The notes beneath the pieces were generated by a model. The model worked only from the letters and a program-made list of their open reading frames with translations. It made no database searches and was not told where the DNA came from. The translations under genes and the position numbers were made by a program. Below are positions 29,120 through 37,372 of a DNA stretch of 48,597 bases, piece after piece. Numbering within the stretch: the first letter of the stretch is position 1; every line of letters begins with the position of its first letter. Source of the stretch: Acidobacteriota bacterium (GTDB lineage: Bacteria > Acidobacteriota > Terriglobia > Terriglobales > Acidobacteriaceae); NCBI GenBank assembly GCA_031296105.1, contig JARLGJ010000066.1, positions 1 through 48,597 of the forward strand. Reading direction: 5' to 3'.

Positions 29120-30364
29120 ATGACGGTCTTGGCACTTTCGGATTTGTTGGGACTTCCCGTGTACGACGCGCACGCCGCCAAGCTTGGGCGCGTGCGCGAG
29201 GCCGCGATTTTGCCGCAGGAGGACGCCAACCACGTCTCCGCCCTCATCGTGCGCACCCCGGCCGGCGATCGCCTGGTGAGCGCCAGCCTGCTGTTAAGCG
29301 TCAACGGCGGCGTGCACACCAGCGCCGTGGCTGCGGATCTGCCGCAGTACACCAGCGGCGAGGGCATGTTGCTGCTGGAGCGCGACCTGCTCGACCAGCA
29401 GATTATCGACGTCAACGGACGCAAGGTCGTCCGCGTCAACGATGTTGAACTTACGCTCGACCTCTCCGACGCCAATGCCACCCGCCTGCGCGTTTCTTTC
29501 GTGGATGCCGGCGCGCGTGGCGCCATTCGCCGTCTGTTGAAGGGCGTTGTGCCGCGCCATCCGCTCTCCAGTTGGTTGCAGCGCATTCCCGCGCGCAGCA
29601 TTCCCTGGGAGGCGGTGAACCTGATCGAGACCGACCCGGCGCGCCGCGTGCGCCTCAAGATCAGCTCCGAGCGCGTCTCCCGTCTGCACCCGGCCGACAT
29701 CGCCGACATCATCGAGGAACTCGCTCCCGCCGAGCGCGACGCCGTCTTCCAGGCCCTCGACGAGGACGTGGCCGCCGACACTCTGGAGGAGATCGATCCC
29801 AAGTTGCAGGCCTCCATCCTCAGCCACATGGAGAGCGAACGCGCCGCCGACATCGTCGAGGAAATGGACCCCGACGCCGCTGCCGACCTGTTGGGCGACC
29901 TCACCGACGAGCACTCCGACGCCATCCTGCAGGAGATGCAGCCCGAAGAGCGTCAGGAAGTGGAAGATCTGCTGGAGTTCGAGGAAGACACGGCCGCCGG
30001 CCGCATGACCACCGACTATATGTCCTTGGCGCCCACGGCCCGCGTGCAGGACGCGGTGGAGATGCTCAAGCATTTCGAGGGCGGGCTGGAGAGCATGAGC
30101 ACCATCTTCCTGGTCGGCGAGGGAGAAAAGCTGCTGGGCGCGGTGCCCCTGGCGCTTCTCATCGTCTCCGCCCCGGATACGATGCTCTCCGGGCTGGCCG
30201 CCGACCCGCTCATCACCGTCTCCGCCGAGGCCGACGAGAGGGAAGTGGCGGAGTTGTTCGATAAATACAACCTGCTGACGCTGCCCGTGGTGGACGACAA
30301 GGGCGCGCTCACCGGCGTGATCACCGCCGATGACGTCATCAGCATACTCAGGTCGCAGCTTTAG
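29120..30364 (+). CDS. Soluble PRC-barrel/MgtE-N/CBS magnesium-sensor-like protein
   Basis: A 414-residue protein with no membrane segment. Residues 1-170 look like two PRC-barrel-type beta domains. Residues about 190-290 are the MgtE N-terminal superhelical domain (HPADIADIIEEL, many acidic pairs such as EEMDPDAAADLLGDL). Residues about 295-414 are a CBS pair. In full MgtE these two parts bind Mg2+ and gate the pore; here the pore domain is missing. A magnesium-type Nramp-related transporter lies 1 kb downstream on the same strand, separated by one opposite gene. I infer a free-standing sensor for that transporter. TATTCT at 29103-29108 could be the -10 box, giving a very short leader. Its 3' end overlaps the next gene by 17 bp. 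Confidence 0.82.
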   Translation: MTVLALSDLLGLPVYDAHAAKLGRVREAAILPQEDANHVSALIVRTPAGDRLVSASLLLSVNGGVHTSAVAADLPQYTSGEGMLLLERDLLDQQIIDVNGRKVVRVNDVELTLDLSDANATRLRVSFVDAGARGAIRRLLKGVVPRHPLSSWLQRIPARSIPWEAVNLIETDPARRVRLKISSERVSRLHPADIADIIEELAPAERDAVFQALDEDVAADTLEEIDPKLQASILSHMESERAADIVEEMDPDAAADLLGDLTDEHSDAILQEMQPEERQEVEDLLEFEEDTAAGRMTTDYMSLAPTARVQDAVEMLKHFEGGLESMSTIFLVGEGEKLLGAVPLALLIVSAPDTMLSGLAADPLITVSAEADEREVAELFDKYNLLTLPVVDDKGALTGVITADDVISILRSQL

Positions 30365-31154
30365 GACTGCTCCCGGCGCTGTTGTTTTCTTCCGGCAAAT
30401 ACACCGACAGGCAGTGCGGACACAGCCCATGGCTGAATTCAGCCTCGGAGTTCTGCGAGATGTAACGTTCGATCTGCACCCATTCTCCCCCGTCGGTGCG
30501 GATTTTCTTGCAGGAGGAGCAGATGGGCAGCAATCCCTTCAGGGTGCGCATTTCGCGCAGCGTCGCCTCCAGAGAGCTGCGCGAGCGCGCCAGGCGTGCG
30601 CGCTCCGCCTCGTAGGCCGCAAGCATCGCGGCCATCATCAGCACGCCCATGGACGTGACAACAGGCACGGTCAGCAACATATCCAACCGGCGCATTGCGG
30701 GATTGGGATAGGGTACGACCAGGCTGGGATAGTTGGCGTCTAGCAGGAAGAGGAGCAATATGTTGGCCACGACCAGCGCCGCGACCAGCCAGCGTGTCCA
30801 TCCCCGGAAGAGTGCAAAAAAAACCATCGCCGCGGCGAGAAAGACGGTAGCTGCCGGTCCATCCGCGCCACCGTTTAAAAACCAGCCAAAGTTCGCCAGG
30901 CCCAGCGCTATGGTGCATAGCAGCGCATGGGCGTAAAGTCCCTTGCGCCGCGCGATCCACAGCATTCCCACGAACATCAGCCCAAAGACAATGACCCCAA
31001 AGCAAAGAAGCAGCGGCATTCGCTCCAGGAAATTACCCGGCGCCACAATGCCAAGAGAGAAGAAGATGGCAATGAGGCAGAGGAGCTGGTAGATCCGTTC
31101 CCTGACCCCAAGAGTGGAATCAGGGCTGAGTAAATCCCTGATGATCTTCAACAC
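30348..31154 (-). CDS. Membrane protein with Cys-rich signalling tail
   Basis: A 268-residue protein. About five or six membrane segments occupy residues 20-180. A short coiled-coil-like helix follows (AAYEAERARLARSRSSLEAT), then LKGLLPICSSCKKI, EWVQIERYI and EFSHGLCPHCL. This CxxC...CxxC tail is common at the ends of bacterial signalling proteins, next to kinase, PAS or receiver domains, and probably binds zinc. Here there is no kinase or cyclase domain, so the output is unknown. It is encoded opposite to its neighbours, between the MgtE-N/CBS gene and the Nramp-related gene, and overlaps the former tail to tail. Confidence 0.75.
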   Translation of the reverse strand: MLKIIRDLLSPDSTLGVRERIYQLLCLIAIFFSLGIVAPGNFLERMPLLLCFGVIVFGLMFVGMLWIARRKGLYAHALLCTIALGLANFGWFLNGGADGPAATVFLAAAMVFFALFRGWTRWLVAALVVANILLLFLLDANYPSLVVPYPNPAMRRLDMLLTVPVVTSMGVLMMAAMLAAYEAERARLARSRSSLEATLREMRTLKGLLPICSSCKKIRTDGGEWVQIERYISQNSEAEFSHGLCPHCLSVYLPEENNSAGSSPKAAT

Positions 31155-31350
31155 CTCTCAATTATGGCCAGTTTTTTGCTAGTGAAGCAATCCATCTTTT
31201 TGCCAAATCGCGAAAGAGTGTAATCCATATCTAACTTGGGGCGCGCCGCGGCCGCCCGGCGTTAAATTTTCCACCGTCCCGCCTTGAGCTTCCCGCCCCG
31301 GCAATTTATGCTGGAAACTCCGATGTAAATTCCTCGCCAAACCGGTGCGC

Positions 31351-32598
31351 ATGTCGAAGCTCAAGCTGTGGAAAGTCCGTCTGTTCATGTTTATGGCCGT
31401 GGTCGGCCCGGGCTTTATCACCGCCAATGTCGATAACGACGCCGGTGGCATCTGGACCTACTCCCAGGCGGGAGCGCAGTTCGGCTACGGATTGCTGTGG
31501 ACCATGCTGCCCATGACCCTGGCGCTCATCGTCGTCCAGGAGATGACGGCGCGCATGGGAGCCGTCACCGGCAAAGGCCTTAGCGACCTCATCCGCGAGG
31601 AGTTCGGCTTCCGCATCACCTTTTTCCTCATGCTCGGCCTGGTCATCACCAACTTCGGCAACGTCGTCGCCGAGTTCGCCGGCATCGCCGGTTCGCTCGC
31701 CCTCTTCGGCATTCCCACCTGGGCCAGCGTGCCATTCTGCGCTGCCCTGGTCTGGCTGATGGTGGTCAAGGGCAGCTACAAGACGGTGGAGAAGGTCTTC
31801 CTCGTCGCCTCCTTCGTCTATCTCGCCTACATCGTCGCCGGCCTGCTGGCACATCCTGACTGGAAGGCCGCCGGGATGGCCACCGTGATGCCGCCCCAAC
31901 TCAAGCTCTTCCGCAGCAGCTCTTACCTGTACATGGTCATTGGCGTGGTGGGCACAACCATCGCCCCCTGGATGCAGTTCTACCTGCAATCTTCCATCGT
32001 CGAAAAGGGCGTCAGTGAAAAGCAGTACAGTGCCTCGCGCCTCGACGTGATTGTTGGCTGCGTCTTCACCGACGTTGTCGCCTGGTTCATCGTCGTCGCC
32101 TGCGCCGCCACGCTCTTTGCCGCCGGACATCACGACATCAAGGACGGCGCCGAGGCCGCGGCCTCCCTGCGTCCCCTGGCCGGCAAATACGCCTACATCC
32201 TGTTTTCCGTGGGATTGTTCAACGCCTCTCTTTTTGCCGCCTCCATACTGCCCATCTCCACCGCCTACGCCGTCTGCGAAGGCCTCGGCTTCGAGTCGGG
32301 CCTGGACAAGAAGTTCAGCGAGGCGCCCTTCTTCTACTGGCTCTACACGGGATTGATCGTGGCCGGAGCGGCCGTTATCCTGTGGCCCGACCTGCCACTG
32401 GTGAAGATCACCATTCTTTCGCAGGTGGTCAACGGAGCGGTGCTGCCCTTCGTGCTCATCGCCATGCTCCTGCTCATCAACAAGCGCGAAATCATGGACC
32501 GCCACGTCAATTCGCGCTTCTTCAACTGGGTGGCCTGGGCTACCACCATCATCATGATCGTGATGACCCTGGTGATGCTCTTTGGCGGGAACAGCTAA
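31351..32598 (+). CDS. Nramp-related divalent metal (probably Mg2+) transporter
   Basis: A 415-residue SLC11-fold transporter with about 11 membrane segments. In classical Nramp proteins helix 1 has DPGN and helix 6 has MPH, with the Met selecting manganese and iron. Here helix 1 reads GPGFITANVDNDAGG, so D30-A-G-G33 replaces DPGN, and helix 6 reads GTTIAPWMQFYLQS, with Ala205 in place of Met. To my knowledge loss of this Asn and Met marks the Nramp-related magnesium transporters (NRMT). The upstream MgtE-N/CBS gene supports a magnesium role. ATG 31351 is chosen; GTG 31345 is possible, and neither has a clear ribosome site. Confidence 0.85.
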   Translation: MSKLKLWKVRLFMFMAVVGPGFITANVDNDAGGIWTYSQAGAQFGYGLLWTMLPMTLALIVVQEMTARMGAVTGKGLSDLIREEFGFRITFFLMLGLVITNFGNVVAEFAGIAGSLALFGIPTWASVPFCAALVWLMVVKGSYKTVEKVFLVASFVYLAYIVAGLLAHPDWKAAGMATVMPPQLKLFRSSSYLYMVIGVVGTTIAPWMQFYLQSSIVEKGVSEKQYSASRLDVIVGCVFTDVVAWFIVVACAATLFAAGHHDIKDGAEAAASLRPLAGKYAYILFSVGLFNASLFAASILPISTAYAVCEGLGFESGLDKKFSEAPFFYWLYTGLIVAGAAVILWPDLPLVKITILSQVVNGAVLPFVLIAMLLLINKREIMDRHVNSRFFNWVAWATTIIMIVMTLVMLFGGNS

Positions 32599-32634
32599 GA
32601 TGCATTTCAGCGAATAAATATTGCAGTGAATGGG

Positions 32635-32679
32635 GTTGCCCCATCCTTGTCGCACGTTCTCTGTGCGACAGGGTGGGAA
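32635..32679 (+). repeat. Capped hairpin H1
   Basis: Begins GTTGCCCCA and ends GGGTGGGAA. The stem includes TTGTCGCAC paired with GTGCGACA, with a one-base bulge; the loop is GTTCTCT. It lies between the convergent Nramp-related and Nudix genes. Confidence 0.85.
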
Positions 32680-32704
32680 GACATCTGATTTCTAAATGAC
32701 GTTG

Positions 32705-33118
32705 TTAAATCTCTCCGCGGCGCAGCTTCTCCACCACGCCGCGGTCCGCCTCCAGGAACGTCCCGGCCTGCAAATTCGCGCGCTCTTCCCAGCGAACCTC
32801 GCGGAAGATGCGGTTTTCGATCGGCTCGCGGTAGCTCACCACGGCAAAGAAGTGCAGCTCCACAAATAATCCTTCCGCGTACTGATGCCGCACCGTGGCC
32901 AGCTCCCGGCCAATCTCCGCGGCAATTCCCAGCTCTTCCCGCAACTCGCGGACGAGCGCCTCCTGACGCGTTTCGCCCGCCTCGACCTTGCCGCCGGGAA
33001 ACTCCCATTGCCGCGCAAAAGGCTGGTCGTCGCGCCGCTGGCAGATGAGCACGCGGCCGCCCTCGGTCAGCACGGCCGCCACTACTTGTTTCGGTTTCTT
33101 CTCCGGGGAATCAGCCAA
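32705..33118 (-). CDS. MutT-like Nudix hydrolase
   Basis: A 137-residue Nudix hydrolase. The full Nudix box, pattern GX5EX7REUXEEXGU, is at residues 43-65. The surrounding segments (LICQRRDDQPFARQWEFPG before it, HFFAVV after) match the 8-oxo-dGTP-cleaning MutT/CTP pyrophosphohydrolase group. It starts with TTG, eight bases inside the end of the upstream cobalamin-binding-like gene, so the two are probably translationally coupled. The likely role is removal of oxidised nucleotides. Confidence 0.88.
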   Translation of the reverse strand: MADSPEKKPKQVVAAVLTEGGRVLICQRRDDQPFARQWEFPGGKVEAGETRQEALVRELREELGIAAEIGRELATVRHQYAEGLFVELHFFAVVSYREPIENRIFREVRWEERANLQAGTFLEADRGVVEKLRRGEI

Positions 33119-33926
33119 TTTGTTGCTCTTCGGGCAGCAGGTCGTGCAGGTCCAACACGTCCGAGGGCCGCCAGAACGCGCGCGGATGCAGCGTCGAGCG
33201 CACGGCGCGCAGTCCCAGCGTCAAGGTCAGCGAGGGCACGTTGAACCAGTCGTCCGGCACGGCGTAAATGCGGCCTTCGCGCGCCGCCGTGGTCTGCATC
33301 CAGCCCGGACGCTCCAGAATCTCCAGCAAGGGAGTCCGATTGCCATTGCCGCACCAGGCTGCCAGGATTACCTCGGGGTCGGCCGCCAGCACCTGATCCG
33401 AGGTCACCTGCGTATTTGCCGGGCAGATTAAATCCCCGCCCGCGGCCTCCACCAGTTGAGACACCCATCCCGGAGAGGTTAGCAGCGGCTTGCCCCAGGC
33501 CTCGCAGTACACGCGCTGACGCCGTACGTCGCAGGTGCGCGCCCGCGTGGTGGAGATCTCTTCCTGTAACCGTGAAATCATCAACTCGCCCGAAGATGAG
33601 TGGTCGGCCACGGCGGCCAGCGTGCGAATATCACCATAAACGTCATCCAGCGTCGCCGGCGCCAGGGCCAGCACCCGTGTGCCCGTCTTAAGAATCTCCG
33701 CCAAGGCCTCCATGCGGTAGGGAACCGAGGTGATGACGATGTCCGGTTTGCACGCCAGAATCTCAGCTGCGTCCGCCGACCACGAATCGCGCAGCGTCTG
33801 CGGCGCGCTCGACGCCAGCTCCGGACACAGCTCGCGGCAGTGGCGGGTGCATCCAACAATATCCTGACCAACTCCGAGACCGGAGAGGGTCACCGTAATG
33901 CTCGGCTGCAAGGAAACGATTCGCAT
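33111..33926 (-). CDS. BtuF-like substrate-binding protein without signal peptide
   Basis: A 271-residue protein of the BtuF/TroA-like two-lobe fold used for cobalamin or iron-siderophore binding in ABC uptake. Family features are MRIVSLQPSITVTLSGLG at the start, LACKPDIVITS in the first lobe and ADPEVILAAWCG in the second. It begins directly with the first strand, so there is no signal peptide or lipobox. A longer reading from 33998 does not add one. No permease or ATPase gene is beside it. It may be a cytosolic relative annotated as cobalamin-binding, or the true exporting start is elsewhere. It overlaps the Nudix start by eight bases. Confidence 0.8.
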   Translation of the reverse strand: MRIVSLQPSITVTLSGLGVGQDIVGCTRHCRELCPELASSAPQTLRDSWSADAAEILACKPDIVITSVPYRMEALAEILKTGTRVLALAPATLDDVYGDIRTLAAVADHSSSGELMISRLQEEISTTRARTCDVRRQRVYCEAWGKPLLTSPGWVSQLVEAAGGDLICPANTQVTSDQVLAADPEVILAAWCGNGNRTPLLEILERPGWMQTTAAREGRIYAVPDDWFNVPSLTLTLGLRAVRSTLHPRAFWRPSDVLDLHDLLPEEQQIG

Positions 33927-34040
33927 AGTCGCTCGGCTTACCACAGCGTAAGGGGGATCGCTGAGTGTAATTATGCCCTTGCCGGCCTGTCGCAGCATTG
34001 TTCCTTCGGACGCTGTCCTAAGGTAATCGTTCCGTCCTGG

Positions 34041-34754
34041 TTATTTCCTATTTTGCAACGGAAAGTACGTGGTCCACCCTAGCTCAGCCGCCTTTTCCGC
34101 CAAATCCGGGTTGGGATTGATCGCGTACGGCCTCGCGGCCTGCTCCAGCATGGCAAAATCGTGCATCGAGTTGCCGAACACGGCGTCCACCCGGCGCCCA
34201 ATGAACTCTTCTATCGCCGTCTGCTTCAACTCGTCGGTGGGAACCTTCAGCAACTTGCTGGTTACAATGCCGTCCCGCACCTCCAGAGTAGCCGCCAGGC
34301 AGCGCTCCGGGCGAATGCCGAACTCGGCGGCTCCGGCCTCTACCACCCAGTTGTTGGTGCTGCTCACGGCCCACAGCTCGCAGCCATCGGAGGCCAGGCG
34401 GCGTGTCAGCTCCTGCATCTCCGGAAAAATCCGCTCGCGCACTTCGGCGGCAAAAAACTCCCGCGCCGCCTCGCGCAGCCGTTGCTCCGGCACCCCTTGG
34501 TTGATCTGGATCATCTCGCCGCAAATGGACAGCTCGTCCACCTTGCCCGCCAGGTAGCCGTCATAGCGCGCGCGAATCGCCCGCTCCACCTCGGGAGAAA
34601 CGTAGTTCCGCGCCAGCTCCCAGTAGAAAAAGCCCATGCCGGAGTCGCCCTGCCACAGCGTCCCATCGCAATCGAAGACCGCAATCCGCGGCCGCGTGCG
34701 TACTACCTCTTCCACAAACTCCTGCGCCGTAAGCGTAGATCCGCCTGCTTGCAA
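34041..34754 (-). CDS. HAD-IB family phosphatase
   Basis: A 237-residue HAD phosphatase of the phosphoserine-phosphatase-like subclass. Motif I is FDCDGTLWQGDS, motif II is the Ser in AVSSTNNW, motif III includes the Lys in TDELKQTAI, and motif IV is GNSMHDFAML, where the usual GNGxxD reads GNSMHD. A helical cap lies between motifs I and II. The substrate could be phosphoserine or another phosphomonoester. The TTG start at 34754 has AGGAGA upstream. It lies between the MocA-like gene and the BtuF-like gene on the same strand. Confidence 0.83.
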   Translation of the reverse strand: MQAGGSTLTAQEFVEEVVRTRPRIAVFDCDGTLWQGDSGMGFFYWELARNYVSPEVERAIRARYDGYLAGKVDELSICGEMIQINQGVPEQRLREAAREFFAAEVRERIFPEMQELTRRLASDGCELWAVSSTNNWVVEAGAAEFGIRPERCLAATLEVRDGIVTSKLLKVPTDELKQTAIEEFIGRRVDAVFGNSMHDFAMLEQAARPYAINPNPDLAEKAAELGWTTYFPLQNRK

Positions 34755-34802
34755 AACCTTATCTCCTGAATAGTTTGAAATGGAATGGCTTGGCGCCCGG
34801 AG

Positions 34803-35309
34803 CTAATCCGCGGCCGTCAGCGTAACCACGTGCGCGGCGTTGGCCCGCAGAACCTCTTCCGCCAACTGCCAGCCCGTGGTGCGCAGCAGACGCTCCATCA
34901 TGTCGCGCCCCAGCAGCACGCTTTTGCCGCCGCCGGAGGCCGCCTCGACGGCCCAAACCTCGCCGCCGGCCGCGGCATACCGGGCCACCATGGCCGAGGC
35001 CGTCGCGCCCGTAAAAGGTTCGCCATCCAGCCACGTCACCAGCGCCGCGTCGCGCCCCCGGCTCAGTACCTCGCCCAGCGCGGCGCGCCACGCGTCGGCC
35101 GCGGAAGCCCCTTCGGCCAGCTCCACCAGGTAGGCCGCGCGCGCCCACACGGCGGGCTCCAACGCCCGCGCCACCGAGGCCGGAGCCGCCACCAGAACCA
35201 TGTCGCTGGAGGCATTCAAGGCATCAATGCGCGCGTCAACCGCCTGCGCCGCGCCCGAACCACAAGGGCCAAGCGCCAGTACCACTCCGCAAACGCCAGG
35301 ACTGTGCAT
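34803..35309 (-). CDS. Degenerate MobA/MocA-like nucleotidyltransferase
   Basis: A 168-residue protein that looks like a short NTP-transferase of the MobA/MocA type. It begins GVVLALGPCGSGAAQ, where active members have a GxGSRMG loop and a Lys. The middle carries LVTWLDGEPFTG at the metal-binding Asp position, and GGGKSVLLGRDMMERLL corresponds to the usual GHPVLF region. The missing loop residues suggest lost or altered catalysis. It is 48 nt upstream of the HAD gene. A non-enzymatic role or an unrelated small protein cannot be excluded. Confidence 0.5.
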   Translation of the reverse strand: MHSPGVCGVVLALGPCGSGAAQAVDARIDALNASSDMVLVAAPASVARALEPAVWARAAYLVELAEGASAADAWRAALGEVLSRGRDAALVTWLDGEPFTGATASAMVARYAAAGGEVWAVEAASGGGKSVLLGRDMMERLLRTTGWQLAEEVLRANAAHVVTLTAAD

Positions 35310-35392
35310 ACGCTAAAGGTAGCAGGCCCCGGCCCGCCCGGCAAAAGGGAAGTGACGTGTGGCCCAAGTTTCAATTCAATAGGAATGTTTTG

Positions 35393-35433
35393 GCGCCCCA
35401 TGTCTCGCCGGATCTATGGCGAGACGTGGGGAT
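35393..35433 (+). repeat. Capped hairpin H8
   Basis: Begins GCGCCCCA and ends GTGGGGAT. The 14-bp stem CCCCATGTCTCGCC pairs with GGCGAGACGTGGGG with a single T-G pair; the loop is GGATCTAT or similar. Confidence 0.85.
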
Positions 35434-35619
35434 AGAGGCTCGCCAGGTGGAAGAGCAGGCTCTGCACCGCGTATTGGCCGCCGATGACGGTGGTGTAGGC
35501 ATAGCCCCGGTTGCGCATGGAGTTCAGTGTAAGCCATGCCGCCACGCGGCATGAGTCGCGGGGATTCGTGCGGTGGGCAGCAAAGAATGGAGCGCTGCAA
35601 ACGCTCGCAGAAAGACGAT

Positions 35620-35676
35620 TGTCATGTTGAGCGAAGCGCGCTTGTATTTGGCGCGCGAAGTCGAAACACCCCTATA
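35620..35676 (+). repeat. GAGCG repeat, copy R3
   Basis: Starts TGTCATGTTGAGCGAAGCG and ends CGCGAAGTCGAAACACC. The centre is self-complementary (GCGCGC and GCGCGC around TTGTATTTG). It matches, in the opposite orientation, the ends of R1 and R2. Confidence 0.65.
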
Positions 35677-35687
35677 CCGGGCAGGAT

Positions 35688-35728
35688 GTGCCCCAGGTTC
35701 GGACCGCGCAGCGGGCCTAACCTGGGAT
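35688..35728 (+). repeat. Capped hairpin H2
   Basis: Begins GTGCCCCAGGTTCGG and ends CCTAACCTGGGAT. It differs from H5 at 42527 at only two positions by eye. Confidence 0.88.
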
Positions 35729-35743
35729 AGTGATAACAAGGAG

Positions 35744-35793
35744 TAGCGGCCCTTCGACTCGCGGCAAATACGGCCGCTCGCTCAAGGTGACAC
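35744..35793 (-). repeat. GAGCG repeat, copy R1
   Basis: Starts TAGCGGCCCTTCGACTCGCG and ends GCTCAAGGTGACAC. Nearly identical to R2 at 42813, including the following base composition up to a T run. CGGC and GCCG in the centre form a short stem. Confidence 0.8.
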
Positions 35794-36164
35794 GACGAGG
35801 GGACTTTTTTAGCGGCCTGTAAAGCCCTTGAGGAAAACTGATTACATGCTTATACAGAGTTTCACGAGCGTGGAGAGCCAGATTCCACTCGGATCACGGG
35901 CAATCCGGAAGTGCTGTCTTGGGGCTGTCGGCAGCATCGGTCGACTCGAAAACCTAGCGCGATGCCGACATTCCGTTCACTATCCGGGCCGATGAGTGAC
36001 TTGGCGATAATGCGCTTTTCGAGGGTGTCGATTTCGTTTCCTACGTCCAAATGACGTGAACGGCGTTTATCACAGCCACAGCTACTGCTTAAGGGCGGCT
36101 GCTCGACGTGGTGCCCACCTGGCATTTGTTTCGGTGTATCCTATCCCGTAGCAAGGAGGTTTCC

Positions 36165-36371
36165 GTGGCCAAGAAAGAACTGTATATCGAACGGCGCGAG
36201 CAGGGCGATTTTGCGGTAAGAAAGCCCGGCTCGGAAAGGGCAAGTGCAATCCTTCCAACGCAAGCTAAAGCCATCGAGAGAGCTCGCGAGATTGCCTCTG
36301 ATGCGGCCATCCATGTTGAGCGCGTCCGTGACACCAATGTCGGGGGCAGGGACAAATGGCGGAAGCTTTAG
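36165..36371 (+). CDS. DUF2188 domain protein
   Basis: A 68-residue protein of the DUF2188 type. Such proteins have a central pattern of aromatic or basic strands, then TQAKAIERAREIA, then a His-containing strand (IHVERVRD). The function is unknown; members are often found in mobile or accessory regions. I chose GTG 36165 because AGGAGG at 36154-36159 is ideally spaced and TATCCT lies upstream. ATG 36108 would place extra residues before a strong ribosome site. Base composition here is lower in GC than the surrounding genes. Confidence 0.75.
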   Translation: MAKKELYIERREQGDFAVRKPGSERASAILPTQAKAIERAREIASDAAIHVERVRDTNVGGRDKWRKL

Positions 36372-36481
36372 GAACCAAATGCGTGTGGCATTTGGAAAAA
36401 CCGGACCGTTCTGCCGCTCCGCAGAGCCTCAGTTTATATGTCCGCCCGTGGTAGTTCGCAAGCTAGTTTTCAGCCGACATT

Positions 36482-37372
36482 CTACGGCTTGTAGTCATTC
36501 TTGATCCGGGCTGCAGCCTTGTCTATCTCTGGGAAAAGCGTGCTTTCGTTGATGCCGATGTTATTGAGCGCCTCTCGAATAGGCCCCTTCTCACCTTGCG
36601 GAACAACGAACTGCGTCTCTTCAATCAGGTGTGGAATAAACATTGTCTTGGGCGGAGCAATACCGTAGAGGATGAAGGCTCCGGATTGTGCCAGAATTCG
36701 CCGATTGCTCATCTTGGGATGAACGTAATAGCTCACAAACAAATCTATGGGATTCATAATTGGCTGGAAATATGGCTTTTCAGCCCGGATGAATTGAAGA
36801 AGTCGTTCTATAACACCATTTTTATTGAATTTCTTGATGCTTCCAGCGCTCGATATATCTTTTCCCAGCGACTCTCGCAATCGATAGATTTCATCTTTCT
36901 CTCCAGAAGTCATATTGGCCAAGTTGGCAATGCAGCTTACTGAATCGCTGTCATAATACTTCTCGAGTTCCTGCGGGATTGCGAAAGCAGTCACCATGCC
37001 GTTACTCGGTTTGCTGCCAGGAAGGCCTGGTTCGGTTGCAAAGAAAAGCGCGACCAGAGCATTCCGCGAAACATCCAGCAATCGAGTGGGCAGTCCAAAA
37101 TGCTGCATTCGGACGAGCTTGTCGAACATAGTTTCGTCGGATGCGAACTCATGAGGCTGAACTGAAATCAGTTTCCGAACTGCCCTTTTCTCATCTTCGA
37201 GAAGCCCTTTGAGCTCAGGTCGGAATATACCCGCTACAATCGGCCAAGAGGCATCGCGCTGGCCACGATAGCATTTCAGTTGGGTGGAGCCGGAAAAGTA
37301 TCGCGCAAATTCTTCTATGAAGTCGGTGAGAGTCTTTGGTGGGGCAGATGTGGTCGTGCTTTTCTTAGCCAT
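36482..37372 (-). CDS. FRG domain-containing protein
   Basis: A 296-residue protein with an FRG domain in the first half: LKCYRGQRDASWPIVAGIFRP (in two parts), then LVRMQHFGLPTRLLDVSRNALVALFFA. The domain is named for its conserved Phe-Arg-Gly-like motif, here YRGQ. It is frequent in accessory and phage-defence-like loci, and its activity is unknown. The second half has no motif I recognise. Codons are clearly AT-richer than in the housekeeping genes, which points to recent transfer. ATG 37372 has a weak AGGTG upstream; a longer reading to 37510 has no support. Confidence 0.82.
   Translation of the reverse strand: MAKKSTTTSAPPKTLTDFIEEFARYFSGSTQLKCYRGQRDASWPIVAGIFRPELKGLLEDEKRAVRKLISVQPHEFASDETMFDKLVRMQHFGLPTRLLDVSRNALVALFFATEPGLPGSKPSNGMVTAFAIPQELEKYYDSDSVSCIANLANMTSGEKDEIYRLRESLGKDISSAGSIKKFNKNGVIERLLQFIRAEKPYFQPIMNPIDLFVSYYVHPKMSNRRILAQSGAFILYGIAPPKTMFIPHLIEETQFVVPQGEKGPIREALNNIGINESTLFPEIDKAAARIKNDYKP

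Larger units (their letters stand above)
35310..36164. other. Gene-poor, repeat-rich stretch
   Basis: These 855 bases lie between divergent genes. The left half holds two capped hairpins (H8, H2) and two copies of the GAGCG repeat. The part from about 35800 to 36150 becomes AT-richer and holds no gene I can support; an 87-codon open frame on the minus strand at 35862-36125 lacks a ribosome site and family similarity. AGGAGG at 36154-36159 belongs to the DUF2188 gene. Confidence 0.6.

Noticed and set aside
35862-36125. An 87-codon minus-strand frame in the AT-richer gap
   Set aside because: The segment NEIDTLEKRIIAKSLIG looks protein-like, but there is no ribosome site, no recognisable family, and its 5' end runs into the DUF2188 upstream region. 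It might be a gene remnant; I cannot support it.
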